Source: Archilochus colubris
Taxonomy: Eukaryota > Chordata > Aves > Apodiformes > Trochilidae
Reading direction: 5' to 3'
Length of the DNA stretch: 64,000 bases
Assembly (NCBI GenBank): GCA_023079485.1
Contig: CM041115.1
Location: forward strand, 41,054,305 to 41,118,304
In this document: piece after piece, positions 34,111 through 46,100 of the stretch
How positions within the stretch are numbered: position 1 is the first letter of the stretch
Layout of the letters: every line of letters begins with the position of its first letter
Position numbers and translations under genes: made by a program
The notes under the pieces: model-generated
The model's database searches: none
Seen by the model: the letters and a program-made list of their open reading frames with translations, nothing else
What the model was told of the DNA's origin: nothing

Positions 34111-36020
34111 AACCTCCATCCTGAATTGATGGTCTGAGCACTTTTAGACTCTCTTCAATGCCAGCTGTATAGTCCAAGTCTCAGCAATTCAGCACATTAG
34201 ACGACAACCAGTGAAAACCAAACTGGACATAGCCTCTACTGTGGGAGAGACTCTTAAAGCCATACAGCACCTAAAAACTGGCAAGCCAGCTGGGGTGGAT
34301 GGAATTCCATCTGAAGTCTGGAAGCATGCTACATTTCATGTCCTCCTTATGAGTTTTTCAGACCAAGGTGTACTACCACCAGATCTCTGGGATGCAGTCA
34401 TCATCACCAAGGGATGCAGTGCAAGAAGAAATAAGAAAAGTCAAACTTCTCCAACTACTGAGGTATAACTTTGGTCTCCATTGCTGGAAAAATCCTTGCA
34501 AGAATACTTCTGAATAGATTAGTACCTGCTATAGCGGAGGAAGTCTTACCTGAAAGCCAATGTAGCTTCAGAGCCAATAGGAGTACTACAGAGACGGTAT
34601 TTGTTCTCAGACAACTGCAAGAGAAATGTAGGGAACAGAACAAAGGTCTTTATGTGACATTCATTGACCTCACTAAAGCTTTTGACACTCTGAGTACAAA
34701 GGACCTGTGGCAAACCTTGGGACAACTAGGATGCTCCCCCAAGTTCCTCAAAATGGTCATGCTGCTACATGAGGATCAGTGGGGCCAAGTCAGATATGGT
34801 GATGCACTCTCTGAATACTTTCCAATAATCAATGGTGTGAAACAAGACTGTGTTCTCGCCCCCACTCCATTCACAATTTTCTTCAGCATGATGCTCTAAA
34901 GGGTCATGGCAGAACTTGTTGAAAAAAATGGCATTTACATCTGATATAGTACCCATGGGAGCCTATTCAACTTGCGGTGACTGAAGCCCTCCACCAAGGC
35001 CCTAAATCACCATGTCCCAGAGTTGCTCTTTGCTGATGATGCCACCCTTGTTGCTCATGCAGGAGCAGCTCTCCATTGCATAACATTCTGCTTTGCAGAG
35101 GCTGCAGAAATTCTGGGGTTGGAAGTCAGCTTGAAGAAGACAGAAGTTCCTTACCAGCCTGCACCACAGGGAGACTTCCTTCATCCCCACAGCACCATAG
35201 CTGAATCAGAGCTTAAGTCAGTCCAGCAGTTCAGTTATCTGGAATGCATTATTTCCTTGGATGCCAAGATCGACATAGAGAGAAAACAGATTAGCAAAGG
35301 CATACAGAGCATTTAGAAGACTTCATAAAAGAGTCTGGAGCAATAAACACCTGAAGAAAAATACAAAATAAAAATACAAAGGTCAGTGTCTACAGAGCCA
35401 TTGTACTGTCTATTCTATTATATGGGTCTGAATCATGGGTCTTCTACCACCACCGTCTTGAACGTTTCCATCAGTGCTGCCTCCATACAATCCTAAACAT
35501 CCGTGGACTGACTCTGTGATCAATGTCCCTGTCCTTGAACAGGCAGGGGTCACCAGTATGGAGCCCATGATACTGAGGACACAGCTGTGCTGGGCAGGGC
35601 ACGTCTCCAGGATGGAGGATCACCACCTCCCTAAGATTGTGCTCTGTGGTGAACTTGCCACTGGGTGCCGCAACAGAGGAGCCCCAGAGAGGAGATCCAA
35701 GGACTCCCTGAAACAATCCCTCAGCTGTGGCCACACTGACTGCCAGCAGTGTCCACTCTGGCCTCCAGTCGGGAGACATGGAGACACCATCCATAACTGA
35801 GCTGCTGCCTCCTTTGGGAACACACGTGGGATCAGTCTGGAGGAGAAAAGACAGAGCAGAAAGAGCCATGCCTTGGCTGAACCCTCATAGGAGACTTTCT
35901 GCTGTGCCTTTTGCAGCCGCACTGCCTGTCCCATGTTGGCCTTTTCAGCCATCAGCGCGCTGGCAGCAAGCCTGAGGAGAGACTTTCTGAAATCTTCCTT
36001 CATGAAGCCAAGCCATGAAT
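34111..36020 (+). mobile_element. RTE-like LINE, RT and C-terminal portion (3' piece)
   Basis: A continuation of the LINE interrupted at 33283. In order it has a GETLKAIQHLKTGKPAGVDG block (about 34247), an AGKILARILLNRL block (34480), a FIDLTKAFDTL block (34663), an NGVKQDCVLAP block (34834) and the palm motif LLFADDATLV (about 35023). These are followed by a C-terminal HVSRMEDHHLPK block (about 35600) and, near 35900-36000, a split C2H2 zinc-finger remnant with a GLFSHQRAG segment. At least three frame changes and several stops show that it is dead. About 600-700 bases that normally join endonuclease and RT appear to be missing. Assignment to RTE rather than a sister clade is by motif memory. 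Confidence 0.82.
34211..35316 (+). pseudogene. Decayed RTE-like reverse transcriptase
   Basis: Three open segments in shifting frames (34211-34468, 34471-34899, 35023-35316) cover the fingers, palm and thumb. The first catalytic Asp (in FIDLTKAFDT) and the second motif (FADD) are still readable. The glycine of the usual GVKQGC motif is replaced by Asp. No intact polymerase can be made. Confidence 0.82.
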
Positions 36021-36412
36021 CTATATACACAAATATATTGTCTGTAAATTATGTCATCTAAATTAGTTAAAAAATATTTCACATTAGCAACTGAGAAAAT
36101 GAATTATTTTCCTTATTGTTCCTGTGTTTACCCATTTTATGACTCATTATTGTCATGCAGTAGCACTGAGAAAAATATTGCACACACTATTAGGTTATTA
36201 GACAGATTTACATGTAAAGTCAAATGGATAAACACAAGCAGGCACACATTGCCACTGGAATCCTGCACATTTATTATGGCCTTTCTCTGCTTAATATTTT
36301 TATAACAGGTACTCAAGAGACCAGTAAATCTACATGTTTTTAACTGACTCAAGGTTTGCTAGGAAAAATAGGGGCTTATTCTTAAGTCTTCATTTGCAAA
36401 GCCAAGCCATGA
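36021..36412. other. Spacer with a 14-base echo of the LINE 3' end
   Basis: No gene is seen. AAGCCAAGCCATGA at 36399-36412 exactly repeats 36005-36018 at the end of the RTE-like LINE, and the CTTCAT-type bases just upstream are similar too. It may be a second scrap of the same LINE tail or a local duplication. Confidence 0.5.
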
Positions 36413-36636
36413 TGAAATTGGATATAAGGAAGACTTTGTTTTGAGAGTGGTGAAACACTGGAATAAGTTGTCCATAATTGTTGGGGATACTCCCCCACTG
36501 GAGGTATTCAAGACCAGGTTGGATGGGACTTTGAGCAACCTGGCCGAGTGGAAGGCGTCCCTGCTCATGTGAGGGGGCCTGGACTAGCTGATCTTTGTAG
36601 GTTTCTTCCAACCCAAACCACTCTATTATTCTAGAA
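36413..36636 (+). mobile_element. CR1 LINE 3' end fragment
   Basis: About 220 bases of the CR1 3' region on the plus strand. It includes GATATAAGGAAGACTTTGTT, a GTGGTGAAACACTGGAATAA block, a GAGGTATTCAAGACCAGG block and a terminal segment ending in a TCTATTATTCT tail. It abuts the 14-base echo of the RTE-like LINE. Confidence 0.88.
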
Positions 36637-39060
36637 GTGCAATAGGACATGATATCTGCTCGATATAACAGCTCATTTGTAGACAATCAATTTTCTTGTA
36701 GTGATTATTAATTACTACTGTAATTATAACCTTAATAAACACAATACTAATTAGAACATTAAAAAAGCATACAACTAGTTTGCTGTTTAAGATGTCTAAA
36801 AAAATATGACCTTTCTGCTGAAAAATTCCACTACTTCTTGTAGAAGTCCTCTTCAGAGTGATGAAGAGAACATTATAATAGAAAGAAAAATACAATGACG
36901 ATGTCATTATCTCTACATGTGTATGTCTTGCTGCTAGATTATTGATAGATCTTTACTAAATGAAATAACAGGGATAAATAAAGTCCTAACTTGAAATCAA
37001 TACTATTGATTTGAAGGCTTATAGTGAGATTAACCTTTGCAGTAATTTTAAACTGTATCTCTTTTTTTCCAGCAGTACTATGCCTAAAGACTTCATAAAT
37101 TCTTCCTGAGTCTGATAATATGAATCATATACTGTTCTAAGCTGATTATTGGAACCTAAAAAGTAAAACAAATACATTAAGATAGTGACAAGAGATCTGT
37201 ACAACACAAAAAATTCCTTGTTAAGGAAAACAAACAATCAAACAAGATCTATAGAATATTTTAGGACTGTTCTACATCAGGAGAAATTATATGGATCTGT
37301 TTGACAAGTATCTAGTCAAAACTGTAATAAAATTACAAAAATTTTATGAATAGTAATGAATAGAAAATGAAACAGTCACTGCTGTTTTGCACCTGGTTTA
37401 TGTATGGTTTTTTCAGCCATTATTTAGAGGATTGTGTGGGATTTTTCCTAGAACTGCTTACATTTAAACATGTTAAATAAATTGAAAGATAAAAATTATC
37501 TAGTCTTATATAGCAATCAGTTAAAAGTTAGGAAAGAAATCATGAAATGTAGCTATGGTATTTTGGTTAATCTCAATAGCCTTTTCTATTTACCAGAAGC
37601 CTGGCTCAATAAAGACCACAGATCAGATATTTAAATTAGCGAATTTTCTTTCTCTGACTTTTGAGTTAACAGCTAGACAGCAAAAGGAGGAGAGAGATAT
37701 TTGTTAGACTTAATGAAGCAGGATATCCAAGAAAATATTATGGTTCAAACCACTATATTTATCTTTATTAGTTCGCATGATATTGTCAACACACGATACA
37801 AGAAGATACTCATAGCAAATAAAACTTAATCTGAGTAAATATTTCTTTATGCTTAAAAAGAAAATCATCAGCACAGCTTAAAGTGAGGTCCTAGAACAGA
37901 ACTTGGAAAGCAATGTGAGACTTTAAAAAAGGAGATACAGGGTGGTAAGGCTCAATATACTTAGCTTCAACAATAGCTCTGTTTTTCAGTCAGACCCAGG
38001 CTTCAGAATGACTCCACAGGTGCAATTCTACTCAAGGAACTTTCTCACTTGCAAAGTTGTTTTTAATCTGATAGTCAATCATTGCTTTAGCCTTCTAAGT
38101 GTATTACTAAAGGTATTATTTCTAACAGTGTATTACTGTTGTCCTCTTCAATAGACTAGCAGAACTTTTCTGCATCCAGCAATCTTGATGACATTAAAGG
38201 TACCTACATTAGTTAGAAAAAAAAAACCAGTTTAGTTTCTTCCTTTTCTTTCTACCACAGAAACGTCATCCAGATTCAGTAGTGCTTGATAAACTGAAGT
38301 AAAGATTATGCATTACTATCCCCTCTAGTTTAACAATGCTGTGACATTTTTCTAGTCATTCCCTTCACATAATATTGAATGGTCTTTGTCTCTCACTTTT
38401 CCACAATACCTGATTGTAGACCATCAGATCTCTTAACAATACTATTTCTGCAAGATAAGAGGTACAAACAGGAAAGTCTGCAGAACAGGAACTGTCCTCC
38501 TCATTCCTATGTTCATGTATTTCCCAGTTACTATAGATATGCAACTGTATGGGGACCTGCTGGAATTATTTTTAAAAGGCATTAGTTAACTTTTTAATAT
38601 GAGGAGTTCGCTATGGTTAATTTTATATCAAATCACTAATGTCTCAGAATCAGGACAGGGGGAGCTGGAAGGCAGCGCTGAAGTTCACTAGGCCCTTGAA
38701 TAACGTAGGACCTGCTACATCAGTTTACTCAGGACTGTGGTCTGTTGAGATGTGCAGATCTGCAATGTTTGCTCTCCATAAAACCAGCACTTGTGATGCA
38801 GCAAAAATGCCTAGCAGTTTTTAATCTTCACCTGCTCAGCTACTTCTTTGCTCTAATCCCTCCTCATTTATATCTTTGGTCTGGTCCTTCTCATGCATCT
38901 CCGCTTTCATCCTTGCTTGAGCATCTCTTTGCTCCTGACTGCTCAAGCTGCTCCTCCAGATTTACTTGGAAGACCCTTACTCTATTGTGTTTCCATTATC
39001 TCCTTGACACTTCTTCTGCATTTCCCTCTCGATATCTTTGCCCAGTGGCTTTTATTTCAT
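36637..39060. other. Unassigned AT-rich sequence
   Basis: About 2.4 kb with no recognised gene or repeat. Open frames up to about 105 codons (38745-39062) have no identifiable domain. Confidence 0.42.
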
Positions 39061-39540
39061 AGATTCACAGGATCATAGAATTGTTGGAATGGACCTTAAG
39101 GATCACCTGGTTACAACCACCCTGCCATGGGCAGGGATACCTCCCACTAGACCTGGTTACTCAAAGCCCCATTCAACCTGGCCTTCAATGCTTTCAGGGA
39201 GGAGGAATCCTCAGCTTCTCTGGGCAACCTCTTCCAGTGTCTCACCAGCCTCACAGGAAAGGATTTCTTCCTAATATCTCATATAAATCTACGCTCTTTC
39301 AGTTTGAAACCACTGCCCCTCATACTGTCACTACATGTCCCTCTCCAGCTTTTCTGTAGGCCCCCCTTCAGGCTGCTACAAGGTCTCTCCAGAGCCTTCT
39401 CTTATTCAGGCTGAACAACCCCAACTCCCTTAGCCTGTCTTCAGAGGAGAGTTGCCCTCTGATTATCCCTCTGATGAACTCCCTCTGATCATCTTCATGG
39501 CCCTCCTCGGGACCCACTCCAACAGGTCTGTGTCCTTCTG
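39061..39540 (-). mobile_element. CR1 LINE 3' end fragment
   Basis: On the minus strand the CR1 3' terminus begins at about 39061, with TAGATTCACAGGATCATAGA-type tail octamers. The conserved 3' segment follows, including the complement of GGTTGAATGGGGC and the AGGAAGAAATCC-type block. The C-terminal coding region of ORF2 decays out near 39540. Confidence 0.9.
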
Positions 39541-40083
39541 CTGAAGACTCCCGGAGTGAATACTGTATTTTGTCACTTACCTCATCATCCTTGTAGGTCA
39601 AAAATCTTGAAGGCTCCAAAGTCTAAGAGTTCAGGAAACAAAGTGGTTAAACTATTGGTAAAGCAGAAAAACATGTAACAGATTCTTTTGAACAGGTGAT
39701 TCATGATTTACCAAATGGATCTTATGCAATACAGAGACAAGCAGCTATTTGTTATCAAGCATAGCTCATGAAGATTCTTTCAAGTTAGATGAAGGCATGG
39801 ATGTGGCTTGATGAGCTCTCTAGATGGCCTGAGAGCCCAGCCTATTGTGTTGACTGAAACAGGCTTTTGTCTGAGATGACGGAAGCTCAAGGCTTACTCA
39901 GTTTCAAGTCTAATGATCTCCTTGTTTTCACTTGTAATCTTTGTTTTATCCTAATCAGGTAACTTAGGCGTCCCTTAATCAACACTGCTTACATACAATT
40001 AAGTGTCACAAAAGACGTTTCTGAAATTGGGTAAACACACATTGCTCCTTAGGCTGAATCTATTGCAGCTACTGCACTCCTTT

Positions 40084-40085
<2 letters not shown>

Positions 40086-40116
<31 letters not shown>
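40086..40116. repeat. Poly(T) run, 31 bases
   Basis: An uninterrupted T-run. Neither side shows a recognisable retroposed sequence or target duplication, so a poly(A) tail of a minus-strand retrocopy is possible but unsupported. Confidence 0.85.
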
Positions 40117-43100
40117 CCCATGTAGGCATATAGTTTGCTCACCTGTGCGTTGCAGGTTAGCAATTTGTTACCAAAATAGTTTTATCAATTTGCAAAAATT
40201 TTGTAATTAATTTCCATTTTTGGACGGTTACTTTCTGTATGTAGTAATGTTACTTGGCACTTAATTTTTTTGTAACTACAATGTAATAGCAATACGATGC
40301 AATAGGTGTTCTTATTGTTTGTAATGATTGTTTTATAACCGTGTCTCATTCTTCCAGCATTTGAACTCCATGGAAACAGAGGTATAAACCTAGAAATTTG
40401 GACTCAGATTTCCATTTTACCCTGGCAGAGCATTTTTGAATGAAGTCTTTATCTACTGTTTGCCGATACGAAGTATTTTAAAGGAAAAACATCTGTTGTC
40501 TTTTCCATGTAATGTTAGCCGCACCCCGCTCCTAAATACAGGCATAAATTCAGATCTGCTGGCTTTGAAGATTTCTCTGACTCTTGTTCTTAGACTTCTG
40601 CATGTGTTTCCAGGGAAAAGGCAGATGTCTTGAAAACCAAACTACTTCTTTCCCTTCACATTTATTATCCTTTTTTCTCACTCTTCCTCACAATCACTGT
40701 GGAATGCCGTCATTATTGCCACATGTACCAAGGGACTTTTTCTCCTGAATGCAAGGACACCATTTTCCTACTTCAACTTCTCTCAGCAAGATTAAGAACC
40801 CTGGTGAAATGAGGGCAATGGGTTTCACATGGCTTACAAGTGTCATGTAGCTAATACCTAATACCTTTGTATCTTCCTGATCTTATTCCTTCTCCCTTCC
40901 TTTATCTTGAACTTGAATGCATAAGATTTTCCTTTATGTGATCTTCACAGGCTTGTGAAAAGCAAAAAGAAAGTTCATGTAAAGCATGTGCTATGTCTCA
41001 GGAAGATAATCTAGTGAAGGAAGATTAAAAGATAAGGATACAAATGGACCTCTGAACTGTTAATGGACAAGTTTTATGGATTGTGAGGAGAAGCTGAGAG
41101 CTAGCATTTCAGGATAGTGAAGTCAAAACCCATACCATGATAGGGGAAGTAAAAGATAAAAATTTGCAGATTAAAATTATGATTAATTTGTGGAGACATC
41201 TCATATGTGAAGCAGGGAGATTCAGACTCATGGATTGAATTAGTGCAAGGGCATAGCAGATGTTAAATGACTTCAAAACACAGAAAGAGATAGTTTTTCA
41301 GTTTTGAAAAAAAGTTAAAGCCTTGATACAATGACTAATTAGCATTTCCTATACATAATTTTTTTTTAAATTTTATTTTTTAACTCAGAAAATTTTGGTG
41401 TTGACATCAACACCAAGAGTTAGTGTAGTACATAATCAGCACTTTGTGGAAATTTTTTTCTGAGATCTTTAATCTACTTCCAAGGAATCTTCATGTACAA
41501 AATCTCTCTCTAGAGATCTCAATGAGGCTTAGATTTTTCTAGGACTAGGTGCAGAACTGACACATATTTGCCTGATAGACACATATTAGAACTTTGCAGC
41601 TGTTGCTTATTGCCAGTGAGCATTGGCATTTCTTTTCATCAAAGGCATATCAGGGTTTTTAACAGACACTGAGTGAGTCTAGGGCTATAGAAGATAAATG
41701 GTACCATTAATCATTATGCTACCAAAGTATATTCAAGCTATGAAAGATTCTGTGGTGTGGAATGAAACAAAAGCATAATTCATGGGGCCTGTTTTTTTTT
41801 TTTTTTCTTTCATAATTTTAAGTGGGTGACTCTGCATGTAATCAACTTCATAATTTCTTTAACTTTGAACATATCATAGGCTTACATATGACCAAATTAT
41901 AAGATGTGAAAATATATCCTTGAATGAAAAAATCAATAGAACTACCCTTGTATAGCTTTCAGCTCTGTCCTTTTTGCATTCCACTTGAAAACTCCTCCAG
42001 TCTGGCAGCTCTTATCAAAGTTGCTGACATTCAAAGCAGCACATTATAAATTGTTAGCAGGTGGGCTTATCATGGGGGTTTATTCTTGTGCCACTTACAG
42101 CATTGTCCGTTTTGATATATAAAATCCAAGTGAAAAATGGAGCACAGAACAGTTGTGGCAGAAGATATCTGAAATTCTCTTGTGAGGATTCACTCAAGTA
42201 AAGAATAAAGGTTCCTGTCTTATTCCTAGTACAGAGTGGACTACTTTTTCTGCTTTCCTTAAACTTAGGTTTGACCAGCCTTTTATTAACAGTCAAGCCT
42301 CAATTGATACATCACTTCTCTAAACTGGCAGAAAGCAACAAGTTCCTGGAAATTCTACTAATGGTTCTCACTTGCCTGTGCAAGTCAAATAACACAAGGT
42401 CATTCAACCCCCCTTCCTCGCCCATTTTTTCTCAGAGGCAGCTATTCTTTACATTATTATTTACTGTTCAAGTCACAAGTACATTTTCATGATTTATTTA
42501 AAAAGCACATCAAGTTTTAAATAAAACATGCACTTGAATTTCAAGTTCTGTCTCTAATGTGCCAGTTACGTGACTAATTCATTAGGTTTGTCACTGACTT
42601 ATGAATTATACAAATGACTTTTAAACCGTGACGCCAATTTGGATCCATATTTCATATTTTGGGTTGTAAATATGTGTTTTATTAATAGCAGTTTGTTTAT
42701 AAAGAATGAGCTTTAAAGTTAACATACAGACTTACCATTGAAAGAATGGTGTGCTCCCAGTGAAATGCAGTTACCTGTAAAGATTTATATCTATATTCCC
42801 TTTTCAAACATCAGATGTTCTTTCACTGTACTAAGATGGATTCTGCACTTTCCCTTTTGAGGATATGTGGGAGGATAGCAATGGGGAGATACTAATGCTT
42901 GAGGTTCACCTTGTCTATGCTGTCTTTTTGATTACTTCTCCTGAGTCTGTCTGCACAATACAGAAAGAACATCAGTCAGCGTTTTGGTCTCAAAGAGCTG
43001 GGATGTCATAACTCACTTATCTTCCCTCATGTGGGAAGAGCCTGGTGTCAGGAATAACCAGTCCTGTAAGGATGACAGAAGCCAAGTGCCTAATGCACAG

Positions 43101-46100
43101 AGGAGACAAAATAATTTTTAAATTTCAAAAATTTCTGTGAACCTTAGAGTTTAACAAGTCTGCTTTTCAATGGATTTGCACCATCTGCCCACTAATCCCT
43201 CCAGACAGGATAAACGAGATGGCTTTTCATCCTCTACCACTAGGCAGCACCTGCTGCAGCTAAGTAGATCAGGGAGGGGCTGCTGGCTGGCCATTTTACT
43301 GCTGTAAAAAGGAAGCTCTAATCTGAACTCACCTGTCTCCTGGTAAGGACATTCTTTCCCTCTCTTTTCCCAAAGCCCCCAAATTTTCCCAAGTTAAAGT
43401 AAGTAATTTCTAAGAGAAATGAGAAATTTCTCTGATATTTATTGAAGTTGCTTAATAGGTTTCAAACTTTATTTATGGGAGAGAGACACACAAACCTGAG
43501 CGCATAAGCTACATTTCCATAATGAAACAGACTGACAGTTACATGGTCATTAAAGATAGTTAATATCTCCTTCCAAGTTATGAGGGTTTCTCTTTATGGA
43601 AGAGAACATAGATAGAAGCTTCACTAATTATAAGTTTTGTCTGAGCAAAAAAACCCAGAAGCTCACTTTTAAGAACTCTAGAAATGGAATCCTATAAATC
43701 TGAAATCACCTCATACTGTAGTGAGGTAAAAGGAACTTTTTGTCAAGCCAAGGAATGGTCAAACCAAGGGTAAACCCATACAAACCCATGGTGAAGATAC
43801 AGCACAGAAGCATAGAGCAGAATCTTGTAGTTGATCTGACTGAGGTAGATTGCCTCAAGATGATTATTAAAATTACCTTCCTACATCAGGGCACTGCATC
43901 TAACCTGGAACTTTCCCTTTAATCCCTTTAATATTAAGGGTAAGGCCTAACCATTTGGTCAGGGCATGGGCAGAACAGGCTGCCTGGCAGTCCATCAGTT
44001 AATGTTTACAGGGGCTAATGAACTAAAAAAGTATGACAGACCAGTGACATTTTAAGGAAATATGACTTTACAGGATAGAATTTACATTTTTGTTTGTGAG
44101 GATTTGCATTTAAATTTTAACATTATCTATATTATGCTGGGGAAAAGTAGCTATACTTATTGACAATAGGATATTCTACACCAAGTGTGAGAAAAATGTG
44201 GAACATATCTAATTTGCAAACTCTTGAAATCTTTTGTATCTGTCTTCCATTATTAAAATAAAGTAGATTTCTATATACTGATATTCCCTACTAGTGCTAG
44301 ATTTCTCAACTGCACATAAATAAACCCAAAGAAAATTAAAAATCCCACTGAAACTATAGAAGGTTCACCTTTTCCACTTTTTCCAGCCTGATTCTTTTGG
44401 CTACTGGTTATGTTTTCCAATCACTATCATTTATTTCATATCTAAAACTGATCCAGATGTACAAGGGCTTTTAAAAATCATATTTTTTTCCAAAACTAGG
44501 GCTGATTTTTTTGTTCCAAAGATCAAAAATTCCCATAGCACTATATTGAAATTTTGCTTTGTGACTACCTCTAAAAAGAAAAATTTATCTTGTCAAATGC
44601 CAGTTCCAAGACACCTGAAATTAATACATGTATCTACATCACCTATCTGAGCTATGCTGTACCAGCAAGGATAAGGCTACTGCTTAGTCTCTCTTTTCCT
44701 TCATGTAATCCACATTTTAAATACCAGAAGCAATGAGATGGAAAATGAACACCAGACAATCTGACTGCTAAAATCAGTTTATTAAGTGGGCTGAGTGTGG
44801 GACAGGCTGTCTGTGGGAAAACTTTACACAGATATACGCATATAAACACATGCAAACTTACTGTTAACTGACTACCAGTGTGTTGGCACAACTGAGCTGG
44901 AGAAAACATTACGTTTTCTCAGGCTGCTCCATGGTGGGCTCTGCACGGAGCCCTAGCACCAATGTGTTAATGGCTGCACTTTGGCTCTTATTCTAGGTGT
45001 TTTGTGTCCCTGGTATTTGCCACTGGTGGGGTCTGTAGCTAGATGGCTCAAGCCGCCAGCCAGATCAGAGAACAATGATATTTCACTATGAGTTTCTAGC
45101 AGCTTCAGGTTTTGTTCTCCTGACTTTGTTTATCTATGATCTGTACAACTCATGCTCAGTTCTTGTTAGCAGTGTCCTGCTAGCTGTGGCTCATTGTGCT
45201 CAAATATTCATTTATCAAGGAAAAATTGTGGTGCTCCTACAAGAGTCTTTTATATGAAAGGTCTATAATTCCACTGTTCTTTTCTATTTTGAAAATGTCA
45301 CATTCTCGGTGGGTCAGATTATGTTCTTGGTTATTAATCTCTGTGTGCAATTTGGCATACTAATTTAGGGGAAGTCTTTCCTGACTTATACTACTGTGGA
45401 AGGCTCCATTAATTTAGTTGGTTTTATACCTTTTTATCCAGGACAACCTATGTCCCAGTGACCGAGTCCTAATTTCTGTGCCTAGGAAGCAGAGCAGGTC
45501 ATCCAGTATAAATTAAAGGACTTCTGTGTCATATTCTATAAATGATTTAGAGATATGAAATTTGTGTAGTCTTATCTGTCTAGTGCTTTTCCCAAAGAGC
45601 TGCCATTTCCTTTATTAAGCATACAAGAGATGCAATAAAAAATATTTGAATTAATTTTGTATTCCAGCCTTCTAAAGCCTTCAAGTCATTCAGCCAGAAG
45701 CTTTTTCCTTCTGCATGCATTAAGTTTTTCTCTCTTGAGTTATTCTTCTGGACGTACAACATCCCATGACTGATTTGACCTTTAATGGCATACATCTACA
45801 GCAAAATTCCTTCTGGAAGAAATTTATTAGGCCAAAAAGACACAGAATTTATACTCTTTCATCCTCTTCCTGCTTCTCTTCCTGCTGTTGTTACTGACCT
45901 AAAAAGCCAAAAAGAAAATTGAGCTTGAAAAATTGTTTTAATTGATTGGCATAAACTACAGCTTGCAGTCACATAGTTTGAAGCCCTGATCTCAACAGTT
46001 CTTCTAATAAAGCTATTAGGTATTCTAAGGGAGAACAGAATGAAAAACAAATGGGTTTTGGTCATTGGAGAGTTGTTATTTTAAATCAATCTACTGAGTC

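Noticed and set aside
40086..40116. Poly(T) run as the tail of a processed pseudogene
   Set aside because: No retrocopy sequence or target duplication is seen next to it.
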